From the NCBI GenBank assembly GCA_965226925.1, contig CBDDEN010000011.1, positions 558,001 to 622,000 on the forward strand: 64,000 nt of DNA. The letters are read 5' to 3'. Below are positions 35,528 to 43,544 of this stretch, one piece after another. Origin of the DNA: CBDDCX01 sp965226925 (GTDB lineage Bacteria > Gemmatimonadota > Gemmatimonadetes > Longimicrobiales > Gaopeijiaceae). Position numbers and translations under genes: made by a program. The first letter of the stretch is position 1, and each line of letters starts with the position of its first letter. The notes beneath the pieces were generated by a model. The model ran no database searches. It saw only the letters and a list, made by a program, of their open reading frames with translations, and was not told where the DNA came from.

Positions 35528-35947
35528 TCAGACCCTTTCCTCACGCGTGGCGAACCAGTCGCGGACATACGCCACGGCGTCGACCGTGGAGGTCCCGGGA
35601 CCGAACAGCCGCCCGACGCCCTGATCGGCGAGGGAGCGCATGTCCTCCTCGGGAATGATGCCGCCCCCCGTGAGAAGAACTTCGTAGGCTCCCTCCTCCC
35701 TGAGCAGCCCGAGCACCCTCGGGAAGAGAGTCATGTGTGCTCCCGACAGGACGGACAACGCGACCACATCGACGTCCTCTTGGACGGCGGCGTTGACGAT
35801 CATTTCGGGAGTCTGGTGCAGCCCCGTGTAGATGACCTCGAACCCGGCGTCCCGAAAGGAAGCGGCTATGACTTTGGCCCCGCGGTCGTGTCCGTCCAAT
35901 CCCGGCTTGGCAACGAGCACCCGGATCTTTCGATCCTCAGACGTCAT
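35528..35947 (-). CDS. B12-binding small subunit of acyl-CoA mutase
   Basis: The 139-residue protein starts at the ATG at 35947 behind AAAGGAG. It is a complete adenosylcobalamin-binding domain as in methylmalonyl-CoA mutase C-termini: RVLVAKPGLDGHDRGAKVI contains the DxHxxG motif whose His coordinates cobalt, followed by VIYTGLHQTPEMIV, VVALSVLSGAHM and the GGGIIPEED loop. It lacks the substrate-binding barrel, which is on a separate polypeptide at 38427-40151, so the mutase is split as in isobutyryl-CoA mutase (IcmA/IcmB). The gene leads the carboxyltransferase-AtuA operon, 2.5 kb from its partner. Confidence 0.92.
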   Translation of the reverse strand: MTSEDRKIRVLVAKPGLDGHDRGAKVIAASFRDAGFEVIYTGLHQTPEMIVNAAVQEDVDVVALSVLSGAHMTLFPRVLGLLREEGAYEVLLTGGGIIPEEDMRSLADQGVGRLFGPGTSTVDAVAYVRDWFATREERV

Positions 35948-36246
35948 CGGCTTCTCCTTTGGGAATGCTCGAGGCGCGACCCGGTCTGATCGCTCGAAGC
36001 GTTTCAAATCTATTGGATTGACCAGGGTCGTCACCAGTTCCACGAGGAGGTGGTCGGAGGCCGGTGACTTGATCGGTAGCCGCCGCCGCAGCGAGGTTCC
36101 GTACGAGGGGATGGAGTCAAACCGGCCAATGCGTGGACACCGAGTGACGAAACGCATTACGCGCTCCGCTCGTAGAACAAGCAACTTCCCACGCGTGACC
36201 GCCTGTCCAACACGCGACTGCCATATCGAATTCCCTGGAGATAGAG
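35948..36246. other. Divergent intergenic region (299 bp)
   Basis: This region separates the minus-strand B12-subunit operon from the plus-strand M28 peptidase and must hold promoters for both. Ribosome sites are visible at each end (AAAGGAG and GGAGATAG). I could not identify convincing -35/-10 pairs. No gene is seen. Confidence 0.5.
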
Positions 36247-37800
36247 ATGAAGATGCGTCCATGGCCCGCACTCCCCCGGCTCACCTGGATCGTTGCCCTC
36301 GTCATGGCGCCCGGCGTCGCAGCTCAGACGTTCCCAACCGACGATCCGGTCATCAGAGCCATCTGGGAACAGGGCATGGAGGAGGGATCTCAGATCCAGG
36401 ACCTGGCTCAGACACTCCTGGACTCCGTCGGGCCACGACTCTCGGGCAGTCCCGGTCAGCGGGCCGCGATCGACTGGGTCGCGAGCATGTACGAGGCGTG
36501 GAAGGTACCGGCCAGACTCGAGGAGTACGGAACCTGGCGGGGCTGGGACCGGGGCTACACCCACATCGATCTCGTTGTGCCGCGCAAGCGCACACTGAGC
36601 GGGATGATGCTGGCCTGGAGTCCCGGGACCGACGGGCCCGTAGAGGGCGACGTTATCGCCATGCCGGCCTTTTCGAGCCAGTCGGAGTTCCGGTCCTGGC
36701 TTCCACAGGTAGCCGGCAAGTTCGTCGCCTTCAGCTACGCCGAGCCCACCTGCCGGGCACCTGAGAGCTGGGAGGCACTCGCCGCTCCGGAATCCGTGGA
36801 GCGCATGGACGCTCTTCAGGAGAGCGTCCGCAACGAGTGGAATCAGGGGCTCCGAAACGCCGGCGGACCGGGCCAAATCATGGCGGCCCTCGAAGGAGCG
36901 GGAGCCCTGGGCGTGCTCACGAGCCGTTGGTCCAACGGGTGGGGCGCCAACAAGATCTTCTCTTCCGCCACCGAGACCGTGCCGTCTCTGCACCTGAGTT
37001 GCGAGGACTACGGGCTCGTGCACCGTCTGGCAACCCATGGCCAGGGCCCACGCCTGCGCGTGGACGCCCAGGCCCGGGACCTCGGCGAGGTCCCGGTGGC
37101 CAACGTCATCGGGGAGTTGCGCGGGACCGAGCTACCCGACGAGTACGTGCTCCTCACCGCGCATCTCGACTCCTGGGACGGGGCATCGGGTGCCACCGAC
37201 AACGGCTCGGGCACGGTCATGATGATGGAGGCGATGCGGATCCTGAAGGAGGTGTATCCCCGGCCCCGCCGCACGATCGTGGTGGCCCATTGGGGCGGCG
37301 AGGAGCAAGGACTCATCGGATCCGGCGCCTTCGCGGAGGACCATCCGGAGGTGGTGGACGGGCTGCAGGCCGCGTTCAACCAGGACAACGGCACGTGGCG
37401 CGTGGATTACATACGCATGCAGGGCTTCGTGGAAGCGGGCAGGAACTTCGGCGGCTGGTTCGGGAAGATCCCGCTTGAGATATCTCGGCACGTCGAGCTC
37501 GACATCCCGGGGATCCCCGAGCGGGGTGGCAGTGACCACCTGTCGTTCATATGCCGCGGGACCACGGGTTTCCGCCTGCAGTCCCACTATCCGGACTACC
37601 GGCAGTACACTTGGCACACCGATATCGACACCTACGACAAGCTCGTGTTCGACGACCTGAGAAACAACGCCACATTGGCGGCCATGCTGGCGTACTTGGC
37701 CTCGGAAGATCCCGAGCGGGTGTCGAACACCCAGAGGGCCCTCCCGGGGAATGAGGAGTGGCCGGGGTGTAGTCCTGCACGACGGAGTTCCGGCAGATAG
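36247..37800 (+). CDS. Exported M28-family metallopeptidase
   Basis: The 517-residue protein starts with a Sec signal ending GVAAQ and a GGAGATAG site. The M28 zinc site is complete: AHLDSW (His), GATDNGSG (Asp), GGEEQGL (Glu-Glu), IPERGGSDH (acidic/His) and WHTDIDTYDKL (His). An inserted PA-type region (about 120-250) precedes the catalytic domain, as in plasma-glutamate-carboxypeptidase-like enzymes. It removes N-terminal residues or cleaves dipeptides in the periplasm. The last 15 residues (after NEEWPGC) look unstructured and could differ from relatives. It has no clear functional link with the neighbouring mutase genes. Confidence 0.92.
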   Translation: MKMRPWPALPRLTWIVALVMAPGVAAQTFPTDDPVIRAIWEQGMEEGSQIQDLAQTLLDSVGPRLSGSPGQRAAIDWVASMYEAWKVPARLEEYGTWRGWDRGYTHIDLVVPRKRTLSGMMLAWSPGTDGPVEGDVIAMPAFSSQSEFRSWLPQVAGKFVAFSYAEPTCRAPESWEALAAPESVERMDALQESVRNEWNQGLRNAGGPGQIMAALEGAGALGVLTSRWSNGWGANKIFSSATETVPSLHLSCEDYGLVHRLATHGQGPRLRVDAQARDLGEVPVANVIGELRGTELPDEYVLLTAHLDSWDGASGATDNGSGTVMMMEAMRILKEVYPRPRRTIVVAHWGGEEQGLIGSGAFAEDHPEVVDGLQAAFNQDNGTWRVDYIRMQGFVEAGRNFGGWFGKIPLEISRHVELDIPGIPERGGSDHLSFICRGTTGFRLQSHYPDYRQYTWHTDIDTYDKLVFDDLRNNATLAAMLAYLASEDPERVSNTQRALPGNEEWPGCSPARRSSGR

Positions 37801-37921
37801 CCGAAGCCGTGCGGACCGCTGGACAAACGGGGCGTTCATGCATCACATCGGCCAGTTTCAGGCCGTTTGAGGGATCGGCCCCGACCAGAATTCAAACTCT
37901 CCATTCCGGAGGAGACATTCG

Positions 37922-38344
37922 ATGGCGCGGATTCGTGTCACGCTGAAGTGGATCAAGATTCTCGATAAGCTCGAACCGTTTTTCAAAGAGACGGGAGAGT
38001 TCCAGTTTCGCTCCAAGGTCTCGAGTGGGAACGACGGTGGCCTGTCTGCGGAGACCCGCTTTCCGGAGGAGGGGCACTACTCCCTTTCGGACAAGCCCGG
38101 CTGGAACTTCGTGACCCTGAACGAGGTGTTGTTCGAGGGTGACATCGAAGACCACCTGGTCGTCGAGTTGTTCGGCGAGGAGATCGACACGCTCTCGGCC
38201 AACGATGAGCTCGATCGATACCGACGGGAGTTCAGTGGACCGATCGATGAATGGGTCGGTCTCTACGAGCCAGCGGACGAGGGATCCACCGATCTCGAGG
38301 CGATGTCCAACTGGCGCATCAGCTACATCATCGAGAAGATCTGA
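37922..38344 (+). CDS. Conserved hypothetical 140-residue protein
   Basis: I do not recognise this protein. It is credible as a gene: CGGAGGAG lies seven bases before the ATG, the composition is protein-like and acidic, and no better frame exists. It has no signal peptide or membrane segment. The alternating hydrophobic pattern (IRVTLKWIKIL, HYSLSD, LVVELFGEEIDTL, WRISYIIEKI) suggests a single all-beta domain. It follows the M28 gene by 121 bp and converges with the mutase gene, so co-transcription with the peptidase is possible. Confidence 0.65.
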   Translation: MARIRVTLKWIKILDKLEPFFKETGEFQFRSKVSSGNDGGLSAETRFPEEGHYSLSDKPGWNFVTLNEVLFEGDIEDHLVVELFGEEIDTLSANDELDRYRREFSGPIDEWVGLYEPADEGSTDLEAMSNWRISYIIEKI

Positions 38345-38426
38345 GCTTTAGCCGTCGTTTCCGGATCGGTCGCCCGGACCCGCTCTCCACGCCGCGTCGT
38401 CCGGATGGCAACGCCCCTAGAGGCGC

Positions 38427-40151
38427 CTAGAAGAACACCGGCTCCTTGTAGCTTCCGAACACCGTCTCCATCGCGTGGCGGATCTCGTAGAGCGTGCAGT
38501 CCGCACGTGCGCAGTCGAGGATCGCCGGGATCACGTTGCCGCCGTCACGGCACACACCTTCCAGGTGGCTCAGGCTCCGCTGCACATGCGAGTCGTCCCG
38601 GCCCGCGCGAAGCTCGGCCATATGCCGCCGCTGACGCTCCTCGGCGGTCGCATCGATCTTGAGGGTGTCGATCGCGACATCTTCCGAGCCCTCGGTGAAC
38701 TCGTTCACGCCTACCACCAATCGCATGGACGACTCCACCTCACTCTGCTGGCGAAGGGCCGAGTTGGCGATCTCTTGCTGGAAGAAGCCGGTCTCGATGC
38801 CCGGAACCACTCCACCCAACTCGTCGATCTGGTGGAAGAGGTCGAGTGCCTCGGCCTCGAGCCGGTCGGTGAGCGACTCCACGTAGTAGGATCCCGCCAG
38901 CGGGTCGATCGTGTTGGGCACGCCGCTCTCGTATGCGAGAATCTGCTGCGTGCGAAGCGCGATTCGAACGGCCTTTTCGGTGGGGAGAGAAAGGGTCTCG
39001 TCCATCGAGTTCGTGTGCAGCGACTGGGTCCCTCCCAGGACGGCAGCCATCGCCTGATAGGCAACACGCACGATGTTGTTCTCGGGCTGCTGAGCCGTGA
39101 GGCTCACCCCGGCAGTCTGCGCGTGCGTGCGTAGTCTCCAGGAGTCCGGGTCCGTGGCGCCGTACTTGTCGCGCATGACGCGGGCCCAGATCCGACGGGC
39201 GGCCCGGAACTTGGCGATCTCTTCGAAGAAGTCGTTGTGTACGTCGAAGAAGAACGAAAGGCGGGGCGCGAAGCGGTCCACGTCCAACCCCCGCTCGATG
39301 CCCCGCTCCACGTATTCGAAGCCGTTCCGCAGCGTAAAAGCCAGCTCCTGCACGGCGGTGGCGCCCGCCTCGCGTATGTGATAGCCGGAGATGGAGATGG
39401 GGTTGTACTTCGGCGCATGCTCCGAGCACCACTCGAACATATCGATGATGCAGCGCAAGGCAGGCTCGGGAGGAAAGACCCACGCGTGTTGCGCCTGGTA
39501 TTCCTTCAGAATGTCGTTCTGGACCGTGCCACGCAGCTTGTCCGGTGAGACCCCTTGCCGCTCCGCCGCCGCGACGTAGAAGCAGTAGAGGATGACCGCG
39601 GGCCCATTGATCGTCATGGAGACCGAAACCTGGTCGAGCGGGATCCCCTGGAACAGCGTCTCCATGTCCTTCAGGGACGAGATGGCGACTCCGCAGACAC
39701 CCACCTCACCGAGAGAGCGAGGGTGATCGCTGTCGTAGCCCATGAGGGTGGGGAAATCGAACGCCACCGACAGCCCGGTTGTGCCATGCTCCAGCAGGTA
39801 CTTGTACCGCTCGTTCGTCTCTTCGGCCGTGGCGAACCCCGCGAACTGACGCATCGTCCAAAGACACGTGCGGTACATGGTCGCATACGGCCCCCGGGTG
39901 AACGGGAACTGGCCCGGAACCCCGAGGGCGTCCTCATAGCCCTCCGCCCCTTCGCGGTCGAGCGGCGTATAGAGGGGCTGCACGTCCACACCGGAGAGGG
40001 TGGTGAATGGGACGTCCCTGGTGGGGGTCGCTCCGAACTCCTCCTCCCACGCCTTCAACTGCTCACGCAGTTGCTCGATCTCCGCCTTCTGCTCGGCCAC
40101 CGTCTCCATGAGCTCGCCCGGAGAGGTCATATCACGCTCTAGAGTGGACAT
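38427..40151 (-). CDS. Acyl-CoA mutase large subunit (IcmA-like)
   Basis: The 574-residue protein has the substrate-binding TIM barrel of B12-dependent acyl-CoA mutases (FTRGPYATMYR, TAEETNERYKYLLEHG, GLSVAFDFPTLMGYDSD, SISGYHIREAGATA, TQTLH-type SLHTNSMDE) but no cobalamin domain. It is closest in pattern to isobutyryl-CoA mutase IcmA. Near residue 221 it has Gln (KEYQAQHAW) where methylmalonyl-CoA mutase has the Arg that binds the substrate carboxylate, so the substrate is probably not methylmalonyl-CoA. The start is the ATG at 40151; an ATG seven codons later is possible. It follows meaB by 49 bp; its B12 subunit is encoded at 35528-35947. Confidence 0.9.
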   Translation of the reverse strand: MSTLERDMTSPGELMETVAEQKAEIEQLREQLKAWEEEFGATPTRDVPFTTLSGVDVQPLYTPLDREGAEGYEDALGVPGQFPFTRGPYATMYRTCLWTMRQFAGFATAEETNERYKYLLEHGTTGLSVAFDFPTLMGYDSDHPRSLGEVGVCGVAISSLKDMETLFQGIPLDQVSVSMTINGPAVILYCFYVAAAERQGVSPDKLRGTVQNDILKEYQAQHAWVFPPEPALRCIIDMFEWCSEHAPKYNPISISGYHIREAGATAVQELAFTLRNGFEYVERGIERGLDVDRFAPRLSFFFDVHNDFFEEIAKFRAARRIWARVMRDKYGATDPDSWRLRTHAQTAGVSLTAQQPENNIVRVAYQAMAAVLGGTQSLHTNSMDETLSLPTEKAVRIALRTQQILAYESGVPNTIDPLAGSYYVESLTDRLEAEALDLFHQIDELGGVVPGIETGFFQQEIANSALRQQSEVESSMRLVVGVNEFTEGSEDVAIDTLKIDATAEERQRRHMAELRAGRDDSHVQRSLSHLEGVCRDGGNVIPAILDCARADCTLYEIRHAMETVFGSYKEPVFF

Positions 40152-40200
40152 GCCCGAAGTTACACATTTCCGGCCGAAATGTCCCGAGCGGTGGGAGCCG

Positions 40201-41271
40201 CTAGGCCCCCAGCAGATCGTGCAAGATGGACGAAGACACGGAATAGGGGGTCGCCTCTCCGGCCTGGATCCGGTCGAGGCCCTCCTCGAGGAGAGCGCGG
40301 ACGCTCTGCCGGCCCCACAGAATCCCGCGTAGCTCGCGATTGGCCACCTCACGGATTCGGACCGCGGCCCGGGCCCGGCGTCGCGCGCGCAACTCTCCGG
40401 ACTCTCTCAGAAAGGCGCCGTGCTCGTCGATGGCGGCCAGCAGCTCGGTCACCCCTTCCTCCGTTTGGGCGACGGTCTTGAGGACCGGGATTTCCCAGGA
40501 GGCCACCTCGTCCTTCGCTTCGGGCGCTGCCTCCCTCTCCACACCCACGCGCGACAGGTCCACGCCGTGGTGGCCCGGCACATCGCTCAGCGCCTTGCCT
40601 GCCCTCAGGTGTAGTGCCACCCGTATGTCCTTCAGCAGGCGGTCCGCGCCCGGTCGGTCCGCCTTGTTCACGACGAAGACGTCAGCGATTTCCATGAGCC
40701 CCGCCTTCATCGCCTGGATGCCATCACCGGACTCCGGTACGAGAACGACCACCACCGTGTCCGCCGCGCCCGTGATCTCGAGTTCCGTTTGGCCTACCCC
40801 TACGGTCTCGACCATGATGCGGCCCAACCCGAACGCATCCATGAGGTCGATCACCTCCTTCGAAGTGGTGGCCAACCCTCCGACGGAGCCGCGTGTGGCC
40901 ATGGATCGGATGAAGATTCCGCCGTCCGTCGCCAGGTCGTTCATGCGGATGCGGTCTCCCAAGAGCGCGCCTCCCGAATAGGGCGACGTGGGGTCCACCG
41001 CAACGATCCCGACCTCGTCGCCCTGAGAGCGACATCGCGTGGCCAGGGCCGCGATGAGACTCGACTTCCCCGCCCCGGGGGGGCCTGTCATGCCCACGCG
41101 GCGGGCGCGCGGCTCCTTCTCGAGCGCCTCGTGCAGAAAGCGCTGGAACGACGGGCGTTCACCCTCGATCACCGAGATCGCCCGGGCCAGGGCCGCTCGT
41201 TTTCCCGCTCGGAAGCTCTCGAGCAGCGACTCCAGCCCCTCCGGGAGGGGCTCCAGGAGTTCTTCGGTCAT
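40201..41271 (-). CDS. meaB: MeaB-type GTPase chaperone of the B12 mutase
   Basis: This 356-residue G3E-type P-loop GTPase (MeaB/ArgK family) has GPPGAGKSSLIAAL (Walker A, near 60), VAVDPTSPYSGGALLGDRIRM, the DE/Walker B-equivalent VETVGVGQTE, and VVNKADRPGADR (NKxD). These proteins load and protect adenosylcobalamin in acyl-CoA mutases. The ATG at 41271 forms an ATGA overlap with the upstream ubiB-family gene, and the mutase large subunit follows 49 bp downstream, the expected functional pairing. Confidence 0.93.
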   Translation of the reverse strand: MTEELLEPLPEGLESLLESFRAGKRAALARAISVIEGERPSFQRFLHEALEKEPRARRVGMTGPPGAGKSSLIAALATRCRSQGDEVGIVAVDPTSPYSGGALLGDRIRMNDLATDGGIFIRSMATRGSVGGLATTSKEVIDLMDAFGLGRIMVETVGVGQTELEITGAADTVVVVLVPESGDGIQAMKAGLMEIADVFVVNKADRPGADRLLKDIRVALHLRAGKALSDVPGHHGVDLSRVGVEREAAPEAKDEVASWEIPVLKTVAQTEEGVTELLAAIDEHGAFLRESGELRARRRARAAVRIREVANRELRGILWGRQSVRALLEEGLDRIQAGEATPYSVSSSILHDLLGA

Positions 41272-42929
41272 CGGTGGCGCTCTCCAGGTCGGATCCGTCG
41301 GGCGTGACGGAGCGGATTCTCGAGCAGGTGCGTAGGGATGAAGAATACCAGGACGAACATGAGCAGCGATAAGGCGAGTCCGACCCCGAGCAACCACACG
41401 CTACGTACGGCGATGTAGAGGATCGACGAGATGACGGCAGTGGCGGTGGCGAAGATGCTGAGCGTGATCCGACGGGCCTGAAGGTGAAGAAAGCGTTCCT
41501 GGCCCTGGATGTCTCGGGGATGCATACGGACCCGTAGCTCCTCTCGCTCGGCTCGGGTCAGCAGGTCCATCATCGTGCGGAGGGCAGTTTGGGCTTCGCC
41601 CAACAGGTCTCTCGCGACGGCAACCGGCTCACGCACCGCCGTCTTCACGATCTCACCGCGTAACTCCCGGACGACCCTCTTGAGCACGCCGAGACCATCG
41701 AAGTTCCGGTCGTACCGAATCCCGAGCCCTTCGAGGAGGACGGACGCCCGAAAGAAATAGACGAGCTCCTGAGGGAGCATGATGGGCCAGGTGTAGAATG
41801 TGTCGAAGATCTCGTGGATGACCTCCTCGATCCGGTCCCGATTCGAGATCCTCACCCGGGCCATGATCGAGAGGATCTCGGTGGCCGCTTCGCGGATCTC
41901 TCCCCTGGAGACCTCAGGACTGATCATGCCGAGCCGGTACATGCCATTGATCATGCTGTCCAGATCGTCGCGCTCCACGGCCAGCGCAAGATCGAGAATG
42001 TACTCCCGCGTCCAGCGTGGCACGTCGAGGACCATCCCCCAGTCGAGGACGACGATGGTCCCGTCGTCTTGCACCAACAGGTTTCCCGCATGGGGATCCG
42101 CATGGAGGAACCCGTCGACCATCATCATCCGCAGATAGAGCCCCGTGAGACGCTCCATCAACTCGGTGAAGCGCAGACGCCCCGACTCGAAGAAGTCGTC
42201 CAGTTGATCGATCTTCGTGCCGTGGCAGCGCTCCATCACCAGCACCCGACGGCGAGTGAAGTCGGGCAGTACCTCGGGGGCCTTGACCTTCGGGACGTTT
42301 CTGAAGTGCCGCTGGAAGCGCGCGATGTTCTCGGCCTCGTGGTGGAAGTCCATCTCCTCGCGGACGCGGTGAGAGAACTCCCGGACCACGTTCGTCAGGG
42401 CCTGGATGTGGTGGTTGGGAAAGAGGATGTTGAGCCAGTACAGGAGCGTGAACCCAATGTCGAGATCGAGAGCGACGAGCTCTTCCACCCCGGGGCGCAG
42501 GACCTTCACCACCACATCACGACCCGCCACGACGGCGCCGTGCACCTGACCCAGGCTGGCGGCCGCCAACGGCTCCCGCTCGAACTCGTCGAAGGCCTCG
42601 TCAACCGAACGTCCTAAGTCCCGCTCGAGCAGAGCGATGATCTGATCCGGCGGGTCCGGCGGGGCGTGATCCTGCAGCGTCCCGATGGACGTCAGGTACG
42701 GTTCCGGAAAGATGTCGGCTCTGGCCGAGAGCAACTGTGCGAGCTTGATGAACGTCGGGCCTAGATTCGCCACCCGAGCCACGAGCTTCTCCGCTCGACG
42801 CTTGTGATGGCGCTCGCTCCGGCGGGCGGGACGCCCCAGGACGACCCACCGCCTTCGGTCCCGAAGAAAGGCCAGCACGAAGGGGGTGAGCCCCGCGAGC
42901 ACCCGGACCCCTCTCAGGAAGCGCTTCAC
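41268..42929 (-). CDS. ABC1/UbiB-family atypical kinase
   Basis: The 553-residue protein has the ABC1/UbiB motif GPTFIKLAQLLSARADIFP (near 57-75), PLAAASLGQVH, VVVKVLRPGV (Lys), DGFLHADPHAGNLLV and VVLDWGMV (catalytic and metal Asp), and two hydrophobic segments at the C-terminus (about 490-540). UbiB proteins support quinone or isoprenoid lipid metabolism at the membrane by an ATPase activity. The start is a GTG at 42929. It overlaps meaB by 4 bp and follows the mgtE remnant by 51 bp. Its quinone role here is inferred from family. Confidence 0.9.
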   Translation of the reverse strand: MKRFLRGVRVLAGLTPFVLAFLRDRRRWVVLGRPARRSERHHKRRAEKLVARVANLGPTFIKLAQLLSARADIFPEPYLTSIGTLQDHAPPDPPDQIIALLERDLGRSVDEAFDEFEREPLAAASLGQVHGAVVAGRDVVVKVLRPGVEELVALDLDIGFTLLYWLNILFPNHHIQALTNVVREFSHRVREEMDFHHEAENIARFQRHFRNVPKVKAPEVLPDFTRRRVLVMERCHGTKIDQLDDFFESGRLRFTELMERLTGLYLRMMMVDGFLHADPHAGNLLVQDDGTIVVLDWGMVLDVPRWTREYILDLALAVERDDLDSMINGMYRLGMISPEVSRGEIREAATEILSIMARVRISNRDRIEEVIHEIFDTFYTWPIMLPQELVYFFRASVLLEGLGIRYDRNFDGLGVLKRVVRELRGEIVKTAVREPVAVARDLLGEAQTALRTMMDLLTRAEREELRVRMHPRDIQGQERFLHLQARRITLSIFATATAVISSILYIAVRSVWLLGVGLALSLLMFVLVFFIPTHLLENPLRHARRIRPGERHR

Positions 42930-42980
42930 GGCGACACCCGCAGTATCGAAAGCAACCGAAACGTCACGCTGAGCAGCCTT

Positions 42981-43088
42981 CTAGAGGAGGACGGTGGCGA
43001 GCCCGAGCAGCAGCAGGAAGCCCGTCATGTCGGTTAGGGCCGTCAGGAAGACGGTCGATGCCACGGCCGGATCCTGGCTGGTGCTCAT
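42981..43088 (-). pseudogene. Truncated C-terminal fragment of an MgtE-like magnesium transporter
   Basis: A 35-codon reading frame between ybeY and ubiB encodes a peptide that matches the last membrane segment of MgtE-type transporters: DPAVASTVFLTALTD then MTGFLLLLGLATVLL and a stop. In full MgtE proteins the DPAxASG...TxxxDxxG pattern lies in the final two helices. The rest of the gene (about 400 codons) is absent; upstream is ybeY in another frame. I interpret it as the remnant of a deletion that removed mgtE. It might be translated as a mini membrane peptide from the ATG at 43088, but no ribosome site is evident. Confidence 0.55.
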
Positions 43089-43107
43089 GACCCGGACAGT
43101 GGGGCGT

Positions 43108-43539
43108 TCACCGCGCTTCGTCCAGTAGCTCCCGGACGAGTCTCTCCTGGACCCCGAACATCGCGCTGTCGAAGCGCGCGTCGGTCTCGGGATGCTCGTG
43201 TCCCAACACGTGTAACATGCCGTGAATAACCAGCCGGGAGAGTTCCTCGACTACTGGAACGGCCACGTCCATGGCCTGACGCTCGGCCTGCTCGTGGCCG
43301 ACGTAAACATCGCCGAGAACCGGTTCACCCTCTTCGTGAAGCGCGAACGCGAGGACGTCCGTGGGTCGGTCGATGCCGAGGTAGTCGCGGTTGAGCCGAC
43401 GGATCGCCTGGTCGTCCAAGAGAGCCAGGGAAATCTCACCTTCTTCGACGCCGGCGTCACGCAGGACCAACTCGACGGCCGCGCGAAGCAGATCTTGGGA
43501 CACGCCCTGCGCTGCACCCATCGAAACCTGAACCTCCAA
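43108..43539 (-). CDS. ybeY: Endoribonuclease / rRNA maturation factor YbeY
   Basis: The 143-residue protein has the UPF0054 zinc signature HGMLHVLGHEH and the upstream block RRLNRDYLGIDRPTDVLAFAL. YbeY matures the 3' end of 16S rRNA and takes part in ribosome quality control. The best start is a TTG at 43539, five bases past the pgpH stop; the next ATG (43521) would clip the first strand. It is in the common bacterial order phoH-pgpH-ybeY. Confidence 0.93.
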   Translation of the reverse strand: MEVQVSMGAAQGVSQDLLRAAVELVLRDAGVEEGEISLALLDDQAIRRLNRDYLGIDRPTDVLAFALHEEGEPVLGDVYVGHEQAERQAMDVAVPVVEELSRLVIHGMLHVLGHEHPETDARFDSAMFGVQERLVRELLDEAR

Positions 43540-43544
43540 GCGGC

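Noticed and set aside
36014..36060. TTGACC as a -35 for the M28 gene
   Set aside because: No matching -10 at 16-18 bp, so not reported as a promoter.
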